Assembly (NCBI RefSeq): GCF_014202225.1
Contig: NZ_JACHGE010000006.1
Location: 1-64,000, forward strand
Direction: 5' to 3'
DNA length: 64,000 bases
DNA from: Algibacter amylolyticus
GTDB taxonomy: Bacteria > Bacteroidota > Bacteroidia > Flavobacteriales > Flavobacteriaceae
Both the position numbers and the translations under genes were made by a program. Positions 1 to 7,161 of the stretch are shown here, one piece after another. Position 1 is the first letter of the stretch, and the number at the start of each line of letters is the position of its first letter. The notes below the pieces were generated by a model that was given only the letters and a program-made list of their open reading frames with translations, was not told the DNA's origin and did no database searches.

Positions 1-378
1 GAGAGCGCTTAATAAAGCCATAAATCAATCTAAAGATATTAAACATCTTATTCATCATTCAGACAGAGGCATACAATATTGTAGCAATGTATACAAACAA
101 ATACTTAAAAGAAAAAAGATAAATATTAGCATGACAGAAGAAAATCATTGCTACGAAAACGCAATGGCTGAACGTGTAAATGGAATTTTAAAAGATGAAT
201 TTTATCTCGACCAGACCTTTCATAACATGGCTCATGCAAAGAGAGCTGCAAAAAATGCAATTAATTTATACAACGAAATAAGATTACACTTATCTTTAGA
301 TTATAAAACACCAAATATGGTATATAAATTATCAGCTTAATTCAATTTTAACCTGTAGCCATATTTCAGGACATGACA
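1..378 (+). mobile_element. IS3-family insertion sequence, right-hand part (left end outside the window)
   Basis: The window opens inside an IS3-family element (IS150/IS3-like OrfB). Only the end of the transposase gene and the terminal non-coding bases are present. The right end is placed near 378, where TTTCAGGACATGACA could be a terminal inverted repeat. The partner end lies outside the window, so this boundary is inferred. The FkbM gene starts only about 24 bases further on, so the element sits directly against it. Confidence 0.7.
2..340 (+). CDS. IS3-family transposase OrfB, C-terminal part (5' end outside the window)
   Basis: The frame is open from base 2, so the gene continues off the left edge; the internal Met at 131 is not its start. 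The visible 112 residues are the end of an rve (DDE) integrase core. HHSDRGIQY carries the second catalytic Asp, and ENAMAERVNGILKDEF carries the catalytic Glu with its usual spacing. The end (NEIRLHLSLDYKTPNMVY) matches the typical IS3/IS150 OrfB tail (RPH..L.Y.TP..v). The frame is intact to its stop at 338-340. Whether the whole element is active cannot be judged from this fragment. Confidence 0.9.
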   Translation, partial: RALNKAINQSKDIKHLIHHSDRGIQYCSNVYKQILKRKKINISMTEENHCYENAMAERVNGILKDEFYLDQTFHNMAHAKRAAKNAINLYNEIRLHLSLDYKTPNMVYKLSA

Positions 379-401
379 TTTAAACGAAGAAAATACTACC
401 T

Positions 402-1109
402 ATGAAAAGAGAGATTAGAAAACTTATTAGAAAGTTTGGTTTTGATATTACAAAATTCCAAAAAGATAAAATGGGAATTTACCCGTTTTACGATATGGCA
501 AAATTTGTAAAATCTAATAACCCTATTTTTTTAGATATCGGAGCGAATACCGGACAAACTGTTAAAGACATCAAAGAAGTTTTTAAAGAGGCAACAATAC
601 ATGCTTTTGAACCTAGCCCAAGTACATTTGAAATTTTAAAAAAGAACACTTCAAGTTTTAAAAATATACAATATTGGAATTGTGGTATTGGCTCTTCTAA
701 TAATGTGCTAATATTTAATGAATATGCGCTTTCAAACATGAGCTCTTTCTTCGAGTTACAAAATGTAAACCCTAGTGATTTAAAAAATAAAATTAAAGTC
801 AATGTTACATCAGTTGATCAATTTATCGTTGACAATCAAATCCAAATGATTGATGTCTTGAAAATTGACACAGAAGGTTTTGAGCTTGAAGTTTTTAAGG
901 GTTCGATTAATTCCTTTAAACAAGTAAAAATTGGAATGATTTTGTTTGAAGCGAGTTTCTCATTAGGAAATGAAAATATGCCATCATTTACAGATTTATA
1001 TGATTTTGTGATTGAAAATGATTTCGAGTTGGTTTCCATATATCCTGTGATTCACAGAAATAATATGGGGGCTTACACAAATATTCTATTTAAACATAAA
1101 AGCTATTGA
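402..1109 (+). CDS. FkbM-family SAM-dependent methyltransferase
   Basis: A 235-residue FkbM-type methyltransferase. The SAM-binding motif FLDIGANTGQT is at about residues 43-53, followed by an acidic residue after the next strand (HAFEPSP). The later LKIDTEGFELEVFKG block is the usual FkbM C-terminal signature. The family O-methylates sugars or other small molecules; in flavobacteria such genes often sit in surface-polysaccharide clusters, but the substrate cannot be told here. It stands alone between two insertion sequences, so it may be the last gene of a glycan cluster lying to the left, or acquired DNA. The start at 402 is the first Met and keeps the full fold. No clear promoter was seen. 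Confidence 0.88.
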   Translation: MKREIRKLIRKFGFDITKFQKDKMGIYPFYDMAKFVKSNNPIFLDIGANTGQTVKDIKEVFKEATIHAFEPSPSTFEILKKNTSSFKNIQYWNCGIGSSNNVLIFNEYALSNMSSFFELQNVNPSDLKNKIKVNVTSVDQFIVDNQIQMIDVLKIDTEGFELEVFKGSINSFKQVKIGMILFEASFSLGNENMPSFTDLYDFVIENDFELVSIYPVIHRNNMGAYTNILFKHKSY

Positions 1110-1147
1110 ACAAGAGTTTATCAATGCATGAACCTTACTGAAACTAT

Positions 1148-1272
1148 GCAAAACAATGGCTATACATAATGCGAGCGGAAGGACTGATATGAAAGTAATT
1201 ACATTAAATGAACCAAATGCTAAATTGAAAGGTAAGTACATTGAAATCCCGCACTACGCATAGCCGATACCG
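1148..1272. repeat. Palindromic intergenic repeat, left part (interrupted by the IS110 element)
   Basis: The arm GGCTATACATAATGC (1158-1172) is the inverted partner of GCACTACGCATAGCC (1251-1265), with 12 of 15 bases matching. The left flank GCAAAACAATGG resembles GCACACAACAATGG at 3112, and the missing right flank (TTGTGTGC) is found at 2503-2510, beyond the IS110 element. Removing the element rebuilds one palindrome with ends GCAmaACAA and TTGTGTGC. Between the arms is a tiny open frame of 24 codons (1189-1263), probably a chance frame or a gene remnant. From memory, similar palindromes occur between genes in many flavobacteria; this was not checked. Confidence 0.65.
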
Positions 1273-1309
1273 CGTCCAAGATCAAATCCTAATAAATTAG
1301 TCTTTTTTT

Positions 1310-2302
1310 TTAAGCTGCATGTTGTTGAAGAACCACATAAGGTGTTCCTCTTTTAACAACCGCAAAAGCTCTGGCTATTAATGTATTTCTAACATTATTT
1401 ATAGCAAGCATTTTATCTTTTCCTTCTGCTAATTTTCTCTGATAATACAATCGTAGTTCAATATCATGTTGTATAGCACTTACACTTGCCATACTTAATA
1501 AACTTTTCATCTTTCTATCTCCTAAATAATGACATTGTTTTCGTCGGTGAATACTGGTTCCAGAGCGATGCTCGAAAGGTGCTGTGCCGCAATAACTTGA
1601 AAACGCACGCCAACTGTCGAAGCGTGTAAAGTTTCCTGTATGATAAATAAGCTGACATGCGACAACCAAACCAACTCCTTTGAGGCTTGTAAGTAATTCG
1701 TGATTTTTATTCATAGAATCATCCCCTGAAATGATTTCCTTAATTCTAGACTCTATACCTTTTACTTGTTTTGACAAGTAGTCTATACTTCGTTTTAAGC
1801 TTATACAACCAAAATCGGTTGTTGGACTAGATAAAAGCACTTTCAGCTCTTTTAATGTTCCTTTAAGACCTGCATTGTTTCTTACTAATTGATCACGTAA
1901 AGCTAATAACCTCCCTAACTCTAAATGAGACATACTTTTTACTGTACTTGGGCTTAACTCTTCTCTATAAAGCCAAGCAAAACGAGCGATTATACTCGAA
2001 TCCAATTTATCTGTCTTTTCTTTTACAATACAAGATGAACGCTTGATTTTCAATGGACTTTCTTCTACATAAACAACTCCTTGACCATGTAAATAAAGGG
2101 CTAGCTTTAAGGAGTAATAATCCGTATTCTCAAAACAATAAAAAACCTTGCTTGATTGTGTCTCTTTAGAAACCCATTTTAATAGACTTTTATAACCTAT
2201 TAAATCATTAACAAACTCCTTGTGTACTTGCCCATGATAGCAATAAGCATCAATCATCTTTTTTGATACATCAATTCCGACTACTTCATCATAATTTTTC
2301 AT
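1310..2302 (-). CDS. IS110-family transposase (DEDD recombinase)
   Basis: A 330-residue transposase with the two IS110 domains. The N-terminal RuvC-like DEDD domain shows D11 (GIDVSKK), E58 (CFENTD), D98 and D101 (KTDKLD). The C-terminal Transposase_20 domain starts near residue 205 (LTSLKGVG) and holds the serine-rich SSYCGTAP block with the family's catalytic Ser, followed by HRSGTS and GDRKMKSLL. No frameshift or stop is visible, so it looks intact. IS110 recombinases cut and paste without classic inverted repeats and, in studied members, are guided by a bridge RNA from the element's non-coding end. Confidence 0.95.
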   Translation of the reverse strand: MKNYDEVVGIDVSKKMIDAYCYHGQVHKEFVNDLIGYKSLLKWVSKETQSSKVFYCFENTDYYSLKLALYLHGQGVVYVEESPLKIKRSSCIVKEKTDKLDSSIIARFAWLYREELSPSTVKSMSHLELGRLLALRDQLVRNNAGLKGTLKELKVLLSSPTTDFGCISLKRSIDYLSKQVKGIESRIKEIISGDDSMNKNHELLTSLKGVGLVVACQLIYHTGNFTRFDSWRAFSSYCGTAPFEHRSGTSIHRRKQCHYLGDRKMKSLLSMASVSAIQHDIELRLYYQRKLAEGKDKMLAINNVRNTLIARAFAVVKRGTPYVVLQQHAA

Positions 2303-2500
2303 ATTATTACAATTAGAGTGAATAAATATGTTGCTTTAACTACTTCCTTTATCGGGAGTTTATACTCTTGGTATTCCAAATGGTTCTTGGCAACTGTATA
2401 GAAAGAGAGGACTCGTACGTGTACTGGATCGCTATTCTAAAACACGTTATAGTTCTCCTCTTTTTCTATATAAAGATATTTATTACAAACTAAAGAAACA
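2303..2500 (-). ncRNA. Candidate bridge RNA in the IS110 left non-coding end
   Basis: This 198-base stretch upstream of the transposase start has no gene. Read leftward it folds locally into several hairpins. The largest spans 2405-2460: GAGGA/TCCTC, ACT/AGT and CGTGT/ACACG (2417-2422 with 2442-2447) pair around internal loops and a roughly 19-base apical loop. Further hairpins are CCAA…TTGG, GAGT-ATAA-ACTC and ACTcCC…GGaAGT between 2341 and 2390. Position and structure fit the bridge RNAs described for IS110 elements. The RNA boundaries and the guide loops were not determined. Confidence 0.5.
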
Positions 2501-2510
2501 CGTTGTGTGC
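2501..2510. repeat. Palindromic repeat, right terminus (remnant beyond the IS110 element)
   Basis: CGTTGTGTGC is the reverse complement of the GCACACAACG-type end that opens the repeat at 3112. It is the missing right end of the repeat whose body lies at 1148-1272. It also sets the left edge of the toxin-antitoxin cassette: the parDE promoter starts three bases later. Confidence 0.6.
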
Positions 2511-2512
2511 TA

Positions 2513-2544
2513 TTTGGCTACGTTACCAAGATTTGGTATTTTTG
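2513..2544 (+). promoter_or_regulatory. parDE promoter with operator palindrome
   Basis: TTTG at 2513-2516, a 20-base spacer, then TATTTTTG at 2537-2544 is an exact Bacteroidota promoter (TTTG-N19/21-TAnnTTTG). A perfect inverted repeat TACCAA-GAT-TTGGTA (2524-2538) lies in the spacer and overlaps the -7 box. That placement is what an autorepressing ParD or ParDE complex would use. The predicted transcript starts near 2551, which rules out the upstream in-frame Met at 2503. Confidence 0.75.
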
Positions 2545-2562
2545 AGTAAAAATATAGTCAAA

Positions 2563-2805
2563 ATGGGAAAAAACACATCAATATCACTCGGAAATCATTT
2601 TGAGGATTTTATAAGAGAAGAAGTAAATTCTGGAAGATATGGTTCGGTTAGTGAAGTGATTCGTTCTGCTTTACGATTGTTAGAACGTGAAGAAAAAAAG
2701 GAAAGGGAACTGATTAAAGCTCTCGAGGTTGGTGAAAATAGTGGATTTGTTGAAAATTTTGACCCAAAACAACATCTGAAAGAATTACATCGTAAACACT
2801 TATGA
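2563..2805 (+). CDS. parD: Type II antitoxin, ParD/CC2985 family
   Basis: An 80-residue ribbon-helix-helix antitoxin. The N-terminal NTSISLGNHFEDFI strand and the SVSEVIRSALRLLE helices match the ParD DNA-binding fold; the charged C-terminal half (from about residue 45) is the expected toxin-binding tail. The start at 2563 is chosen because it begins right at the RHH strand, gives the usual length and lies 19 bases after the -7 box; an upstream in-frame Met at 2503 would precede the transcript. The stop overlaps the toxin start by four bases (ATGA), so the two are translationally coupled. The pair should be self-repressed through the palindrome at 2524-2538. Confidence 0.93.
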   Translation: MGKNTSISLGNHFEDFIREEVNSGRYGSVSEVIRSALRLLEREEKKERELIKALEVGENSGFVENFDPKQHLKELHRKHL

Positions 2806-3104
2806 GCAAATACAAATATCGCATAAGTCAACAAGCGATTGAGGATTTAGATAAAATTTGGATTTATACGCTCAATAAATGGTCTAAAGAACAAGCTGAC
2901 AGATATTACGACTTGATAATTACGGAAATTGAATTTATAGCTGACAATTTTATGATTGGAAAGTCAGCGGAACAAACTCGAAAGAATTATCGAGTGACTA
3001 AAATAAAATCCCATTTGATTTTTTATAGAAAAGTGGAAAATGATATTGCGGAAATAGTTAGAATTTTACACCAGCGAATGGATATTAAAAAACGACTGAA
3101 ATAA
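2802..3104 (+). CDS. parE: Type II toxin, ParE/RelE superfamily
   Basis: A 100-residue ParE-like toxin. It starts with the typical YRISQQAIEDLDKIW strand-helix pattern; the central helix WSKEQADRYYDLI and the end RVTKIKSHLIFYR…EIVRILHQRMD match the family closely. Studied ParE toxins poison DNA gyrase, while other members of the superfamily cleave mRNA; the target here is not known. The C-terminal HQRMD and the Arg residues before it are kept, so it looks functional. It overlaps the antitoxin gene by four bases and is followed eight bases later by a repeat end. Confidence 0.93.
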   Translation: MSKYKYRISQQAIEDLDKIWIYTLNKWSKEQADRYYDLIITEIEFIADNFMIGKSAEQTRKNYRVTKIKSHLIFYRKVENDIAEIVRILHQRMDIKKRLK

Positions 3105-3111
3105 AAAAACT

Positions 3112-3229
3112 GCACACAACAATGGCTCTAAGTAATTGCTTGATGTCGCCTACTTCCGAAAATCCTCGAGGAATTTCAGTATAGTGTGAACTTGCTAAGT
3201 TTAACGCTAAACCACGCAAGTAACCATAA
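3112..3229. repeat. Second copy of the palindromic intergenic repeat
   Basis: It opens with GCACACAACAATGGCT, nearly the same as the repeat at 1148. Inside are a 20-base near-palindrome centred on TCCTCGAGGA (3159-3178) and a small hairpin GTTTA-ACGC-TAAAC (about 3200-3214). The right arm (ACGCAAGTAACCATAAAC) partly pairs with the left arm, but no CGTTGTGTGC terminus follows, so this copy seems truncated on the right. With the terminus at 2501-2510 it brackets the parDE pair. Confidence 0.55.
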
Positions 3230-3238
3230 ACAAAACCT

Positions 3239-3292
3239 TTATAACCAAAGACTATATCCCTACTTTTATAACCAAAGACTATATCCCTACTT
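3239..3292. repeat. Perfect 27-bp tandem duplication
   Basis: The unit (beginning TTATAACCAAAGAC and ending TCCCTACTT) occurs twice without mismatch at 3239-3265 and 3266-3292. It lies about 90 bases upstream of the DUF5995 gene. Identical copies suggest a recent slippage event. Two copies without spacers do not make a CRISPR array. Confidence 0.9.
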
Positions 3293-3381
3293 TATCCTAC
3301 CAATTTTATAAAGCAAAAAGCTTTTACATTTCTATAAATTATTTTGTATATTTCTAGTTGTAAACTAGTTACAATAAAACT

Positions 3382-4137
3382 ATGCCACGCGCAACCACCA
3401 TACAAAGTGTTTTAACCCAGCTTGATGATATTATTAACGAGTGTGTAAAAACCAACAGCAGACTTGGCTTATTTGCATATATTTATAGAAGAACAACTAC
3501 CGAAATAGCCTCTGAGATTGCCTTAGGTCGCTTTGAAGACAATGCGCGTTTAGAAATCCTAGACGTTGAGTTTGCTAATTTATATTTAGATGCTTACAAC
3601 GCTTATAAAACTAATCAAACCATAAGCGATGCTTGGAAGTTTGCTTTTATAAATGCCCAAGAACCATTAACCATTGTCCAGCATATCATGTTGGGTATGA
3701 ATGCGCATATAAACTTAGATCTTGCTTTAGCGACTGCTAAAACTATGACTGGTTTAGAGCTTAATGATATTCAAAAGGATTTTAATAACGTAAACGATAT
3801 CCTGTTCCAAATAGTTAATGAGTTGCAAGATCGTCTAAGCCGCGTTTCGCCATTAATGATATTGTTAGATTGGGTTGGGCAAAATGAAGATGAAAAACTA
3901 ATTGATTTTAGTATGCGTAAAGCTCGAGAACAATCTTGGAATTCGGCAAATTTATTATGGTCGTTGGGAAATGAACATAATGCAAACACCAAAAAGAATA
4001 TAGATACACTCGTTGTTAAATTGAGCGAAATAATTAAAACCCCAAAAACAAGGTTGGTTCAATTTTTATTAAAACTAATTGCTAAGTTTGAAACTAAAGA
4101 TGTAGGACGAATAATTTCTAAACTAAAAGCAGATTAA
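3382..4137 (+). CDS. DUF5995 family protein
   Basis: A 251-residue protein that I recognise as DUF5995, a helical family of unknown function. There is no signal peptide or membrane segment, so it is probably cytoplasmic. The central block IVQHIMLGMNAHINLDLALA, with its His and Asn residues, is the most characteristic part and could form a metal or ligand site, but no reaction is known. It stands alone and ends at a strong bidirectional terminator shared with the converging response-regulator gene. The start at 3382 is the first Met. Confidence 0.8.
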   Translation: MPRATTIQSVLTQLDDIINECVKTNSRLGLFAYIYRRTTTEIASEIALGRFEDNARLEILDVEFANLYLDAYNAYKTNQTISDAWKFAFINAQEPLTIVQHIMLGMNAHINLDLALATAKTMTGLELNDIQKDFNNVNDILFQIVNELQDRLSRVSPLMILLDWVGQNEDEKLIDFSMRKAREQSWNSANLLWSLGNEHNANTKKNIDTLVVKLSEIIKTPKTRLVQFLLKLIAKFETKDVGRIISKLKAD

Positions 4138-4172
4138 AATTTATATTAATAAACCTAAATAGTATTTCATAA

Positions 4173-4200
4173 AAAAATCCAACTGTAAAGTTGGATTTTT
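4173..4200. terminator. Bidirectional terminator between DUF5995 and the response regulator
   Basis: A perfect 12-base stem, AAAAATCCAACT with AGTTGGATTTTT, closes a GTAA tetraloop of GNRA type. The A and T tracts make it work in both directions between two converging genes. Confidence 0.92.
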
Positions 4201-4221
4201 AATATCATAAAGTGTATTGTC

Positions 4222-4926
4222 TTAACTGTTTACAACCAAACGAAAGCCTTCGCCGTGTATGTTAAGTATTTCTACTTTTTCGTCTAATTTTAAGTATTTA
4301 CGAAGCTTAGCAATATACACATCCATACTACGTGATGTAAAATAATTATCGTCGCGCCATATTTTTGTTAAAGCCAATTCACGTGGCATTAAATCATTTT
4401 CATGCAATGCTAATAAACGTAATAACTCGTTTTCTTTTGGCGATAATTTTACTGGATCTGCACCATCAAATTTTAAGAAACGTAATTTTGAGTTTAGATC
4501 GAAACGACCTATTTTAAACTCAAACTGTTTGCTATCTGAAATCGTTTCGGTAGCCTTACGTTGAATAATAGCTTTAATCTTCATTAAAAGCACCTCACTA
4601 TCAAACGGTTTGTTTAAATAATCGTCTGCTCCTACTTTATACCCTTTTAAAACGTCTTCTTTCATCGTTTTGGCGGTTAAGAATATTATGGGCACATCGG
4701 TGTTTTTTTCTCTTATCTCTTTAGCTAACGTAAAGCCATCTTTATAAGGCATCATAACGTCAAGGATACATAAATCGAAATCGTCTTTTTTAAATTTCTC
4801 AAAACCTTCCATACCGTTTTTGGCATGGGTAACTTCATACTCATTCATCATTAAATAATCTTTAAGTACGGTCCCAAAATTTGGATCATCTTCAACTAAT
4901 AATATTCTTTTTTTAAATTCTTCCAT
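4222..4926 (-). CDS. OmpR-family response regulator (RprY-like)
   Basis: A 234-residue response regulator. The receiver domain (about 6-120) has the acidic pair EDD at 12-14, phospho-acceptor D56 (CILDVMMP), T84 (FLTAKT) and K106 (NKPF). A winged-helix DNA-binding domain follows (about 130-230; LSPKENELLRLLALHEND…SRSMDVYIAKLRKYL). It lies two bases after the kinase gene, so the two form one operon and a cognate pair. It resembles RprY of Bacteroides; the target genes and signal are not visible here. It ends at the shared terminator at 4173-4200. Confidence 0.95.
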   Translation of the reverse strand: MEEFKKRILLVEDDPNFGTVLKDYLMMNEYEVTHAKNGMEGFEKFKKDDFDLCILDVMMPYKDGFTLAKEIREKNTDVPIIFLTAKTMKEDVLKGYKVGADDYLNKPFDSEVLLMKIKAIIQRKATETISDSKQFEFKIGRFDLNSKLRFLKFDGADPVKLSPKENELLRLLALHENDLMPRELALTKIWRDDNYFTSRSMDVYIAKLRKYLKLDEKVEILNIHGEGFRLVVNS

Positions 4927-4928
4927 AG

Positions 4929-6500
4929 TTATGATATTAGCGGTAGCTTTATAATAAATGTGCTTCCCTTATCTTTTTCTGATTCTACTGATACATGACC
5001 TTGATGGTCTTCCACAATTCTTTTAACATAAGCCAAACCTAAACCGTGGCCTTTTACGTTATGAATATTTCCTGTGTGTTCTCTATAAAATTTTTCGAAC
5101 ACACGTTTGGCAGCTGCTTTACTCATACCACTACCATAATCTTTAATTTTTAATAAAATATTTGTTCCTGCATTTTCGGTATAAACCTCAATTTTAGGAG
5201 CTTCTGGAGAATACTTAATGGCATTATCCAAAATATTAACTATAACATTTGTAAAGTGAGTTTCGTTTGCTAATACCGATGATGTTTCGGCATCTAAAAA
5301 GGTTTTAATATACCCTTGTCTATCTTCCACTATTAACTCTACATGCGTTAAAGCATCTTCTACTAAGTCGTGCAAGTCTACTCTATCCTTACTTATATTC
5401 AGCTCATTTTTTTCTAGTTTAGATATACGCAACACATTTTCTACCTGCGCGTGCATACGCTTGTTCTCTTCCTTTATCATTCCAAGATACCTTAAAACCT
5501 TTTCCTTATCGTCTATAATTTTTGGATTCTTAATAGAATCTATTGCTAAATTAATAGTAGCGATAGGCGTTTTAAACTCATGCGTCATGTTATTGATAAA
5601 ATCTGTTTTTATTTCTGAGATTTTACGTTGTTTAACCAACTGAAATAAAGCACTTGAATACGCCAAAATGATAATAGATGTAAATGTTATGGATAACAAA
5701 ATCATACCAATAACACCCGATAAAATAAACTTTCTGTCGTCTGGAAAATTTACATGTAATCTATATGGTGTTTGATTATTTTCATCATAAAAAATGGGCA
5801 CTTTAAAACTAGAATTAGGATCGTACTCAAAATTATCACTTTTAACCTTAGTTGCTAAATTGTTACTATAAATAGCAAATTCAAAGTCAATATCGATATC
5901 ATCCTTTTTAAGTTTTTCGGTAAGCAGTTTTTTAATTTCATTTTCTGAAACACGCTTATGTATTGGATATGTTTTTCGCATTTCCTTAAACCCACGTTCA
6001 AAACTTAAACGCTGCGCTTCATCAATACTACCACTTCTTATAATTTTTGATATTGGGCTTTTTATATCCTTATCAGAATCGCCATTACCACTATAAATTT
6101 CGGTAGTAGATTTTGTTGTGATATTTTTAATATCAATACTATCTAAACCAATGTCAAAGAGCGAAGAAGTAAGTTTATAGTTTTCTTCTAAAACATCACC
6201 TCTGTAAACAAACATTTCTTTTGTGCTGTTGTTTTTTTGATAAATTAACAACTGCGAAACGGCATCTTCATCTGCTTTTTTCTCACTATCTAAGCCTAAA
6301 AACTTAGAAAAATATTGTTCCGATTCGTTTTCCTCGATTGTATTAGAAACGTAATTAAGTGCCTTAATAACGTTAAACTTAAAACGCTCTTTTTCGTTGT
6401 TAACCGAATCGTTAATATAATAAGCTTGAATTGCTATAATACCTATTAGAGATAAACTCATAAGTATTATTAACAAAATGAATAATTTTTTGCCCATCAA
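4929..6500 (-). CDS. Membrane sensor histidine kinase (RprX-like)
   Basis: A 523-residue kinase. Membrane helices lie at about 5-27 and 258-285 with a roughly 230-residue extracytoplasmic sensor between them, for which I recognise no named domain. The dimerisation/phospho-acceptor helix has H307 (NNMTHEFKTPIAT). The ATPase domain shows the N box (NILDNAIKYS), G1 (KDYGSGM) and G2 (KGHGLGLAYVKRIV). It precedes its response regulator by two bases. The gap to coaE upstream is 76 bases, so it may be read through from that operon or have its own promoter; a TAATTTTG box at 6502-6509 is very close to the start. Confidence 0.95.
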   Translation of the reverse strand: MMGKKLFILLIILMSLSLIGIIAIQAYYINDSVNNEKERFKFNVIKALNYVSNTIEENESEQYFSKFLGLDSEKKADEDAVSQLLIYQKNNSTKEMFVYRGDVLEENYKLTSSLFDIGLDSIDIKNITTKSTTEIYSGNGDSDKDIKSPISKIIRSGSIDEAQRLSFERGFKEMRKTYPIHKRVSENEIKKLLTEKLKKDDIDIDFEFAIYSNNLATKVKSDNFEYDPNSSFKVPIFYDENNQTPYRLHVNFPDDRKFILSGVIGMILLSITFTSIIILAYSSALFQLVKQRKISEIKTDFINNMTHEFKTPIATINLAIDSIKNPKIIDDKEKVLRYLGMIKEENKRMHAQVENVLRISKLEKNELNISKDRVDLHDLVEDALTHVELIVEDRQGYIKTFLDAETSSVLANETHFTNVIVNILDNAIKYSPEAPKIEVYTENAGTNILLKIKDYGSGMSKAAAKRVFEKFYREHTGNIHNVKGHGLGLAYVKRIVEDHQGHVSVESEKDKGSTFIIKLPLIS

Positions 6501-6576
6501 TCAAAATTAACATTTTAACATTTAGCAATCTTATGTTTTAACCTTACATTAACAAAAATGTTAAATTTTAACGTAT

Positions 6577-7161
6577 TTATTGTTTAATAAGAAGTTTCTT
6601 ATGGATTTGAAGCACTTGATTTAAGGTTTCTTCAAGATTGGTGTTTTCAATTACGAAATGAGAATGTTTAATTTTTTCTTCATCTGTCCATTGATTTTTC
6701 ATGATAGCTTCAATTTTCTCTTTGGAAGTATCATCGCGTTTTAGCAAACGCTCTACCCTTATTTTTATAGGCGCAGTAACTGTAATTACATAATCGCAAG
6801 CTTTATCGCCTCCGTTTTCAAACAAAATAGCCACCTCTTTTATTACGTAAGGAGCCTCTTGTTTTAATGCCCATTTTTGAAAATGCTTTCCCACTCTAGG
6901 GTGCACAATAGCATTCATTTTTTGCAAATACGATTTATCATTAAAAATGATATTGGCTATAAATGGTTTGTTTAATTGGCCATCTACATAAACCTCTTCG
7001 CCAAATAAAGCGATAAGTTTTCTTTTAATTACTTTCGATCTTCGCATTAAAGCCTTAGCCTCATTATCTGCAATGTAAATAGGTACTCCTAACTTAGCAA
7101 ACTCTTTTGCTACGGTGGTTTTACCACTTCCTATACCGCCTGTAAGTCCTACTACAATCAT
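6577..7161 (-). CDS. coaE: Dephospho-CoA kinase
   Basis: The last enzyme of coenzyme A synthesis; it phosphorylates the 3'-OH of dephospho-CoA with ATP. The 194 residues match the family length. The P-loop GGIGSGKTT is at 8-16, the substrate-side ADNEAKAL block near 31-38, and a lid region with Arg residues (RVERLLKRD) near 150. The start overlaps the stop of the YbbR-like gene by four bases, so it is translationally coupled to it. Together with coaBC at 13.4 kb the window encodes the CoaBC and CoaE steps of the pathway. Confidence 0.96.
   Translation of the reverse strand: MIVVGLTGGIGSGKTTVAKEFAKLGVPIYIADNEAKALMRRSKVIKRKLIALFGEEVYVDGQLNKPFIANIIFNDKSYLQKMNAIVHPRVGKHFQKWALKQEAPYVIKEVAILFENGGDKACDYVITVTAPIKIRVERLLKRDDTSKEKIEAIMKNQWTDEEKIKHSHFVIENTNLEETLNQVLQIHKKLLIKQ

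Larger units (their letters stand above)
1273..2500 (-). mobile_element. IS110-family insertion sequence, apparently complete
   Basis: About 1.23 kb, the normal size for the family. It holds one DEDD transposase gene (1310-2302, leftward), a short right end and a long non-coding left end of about 200 bases upstream of the transposase, which is the layout of the IS110 subgroup (IS1111 members have the long end downstream). There are no terminal inverted repeats, as expected. The limits are inferred by joining the two halves of the interrupted palindromic repeat (…CATAGCCGATACCG and TTGTGTGC); they are uncertain by a few bases because CG occurs at both junctions. Confidence 0.75.

Noticed and set aside
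2503-2562. Longer parD start at 2503
   Set aside because: That Met lies upstream of the predicted transcript start and inside repeat-derived sequence; ParD proteins start near the RHH strand.
1148-3229. Integron cassette array with attC sites
   Set aside because: The repeat ends GCACACAAC and GTTGTGTGC do not meet the RYYYAAC and GTTRRRY core words, and no integron integrase is visible.
3239-3292. CRISPR-like two-copy repeat
   Set aside because: The copies are directly adjacent, with no spacer between them.
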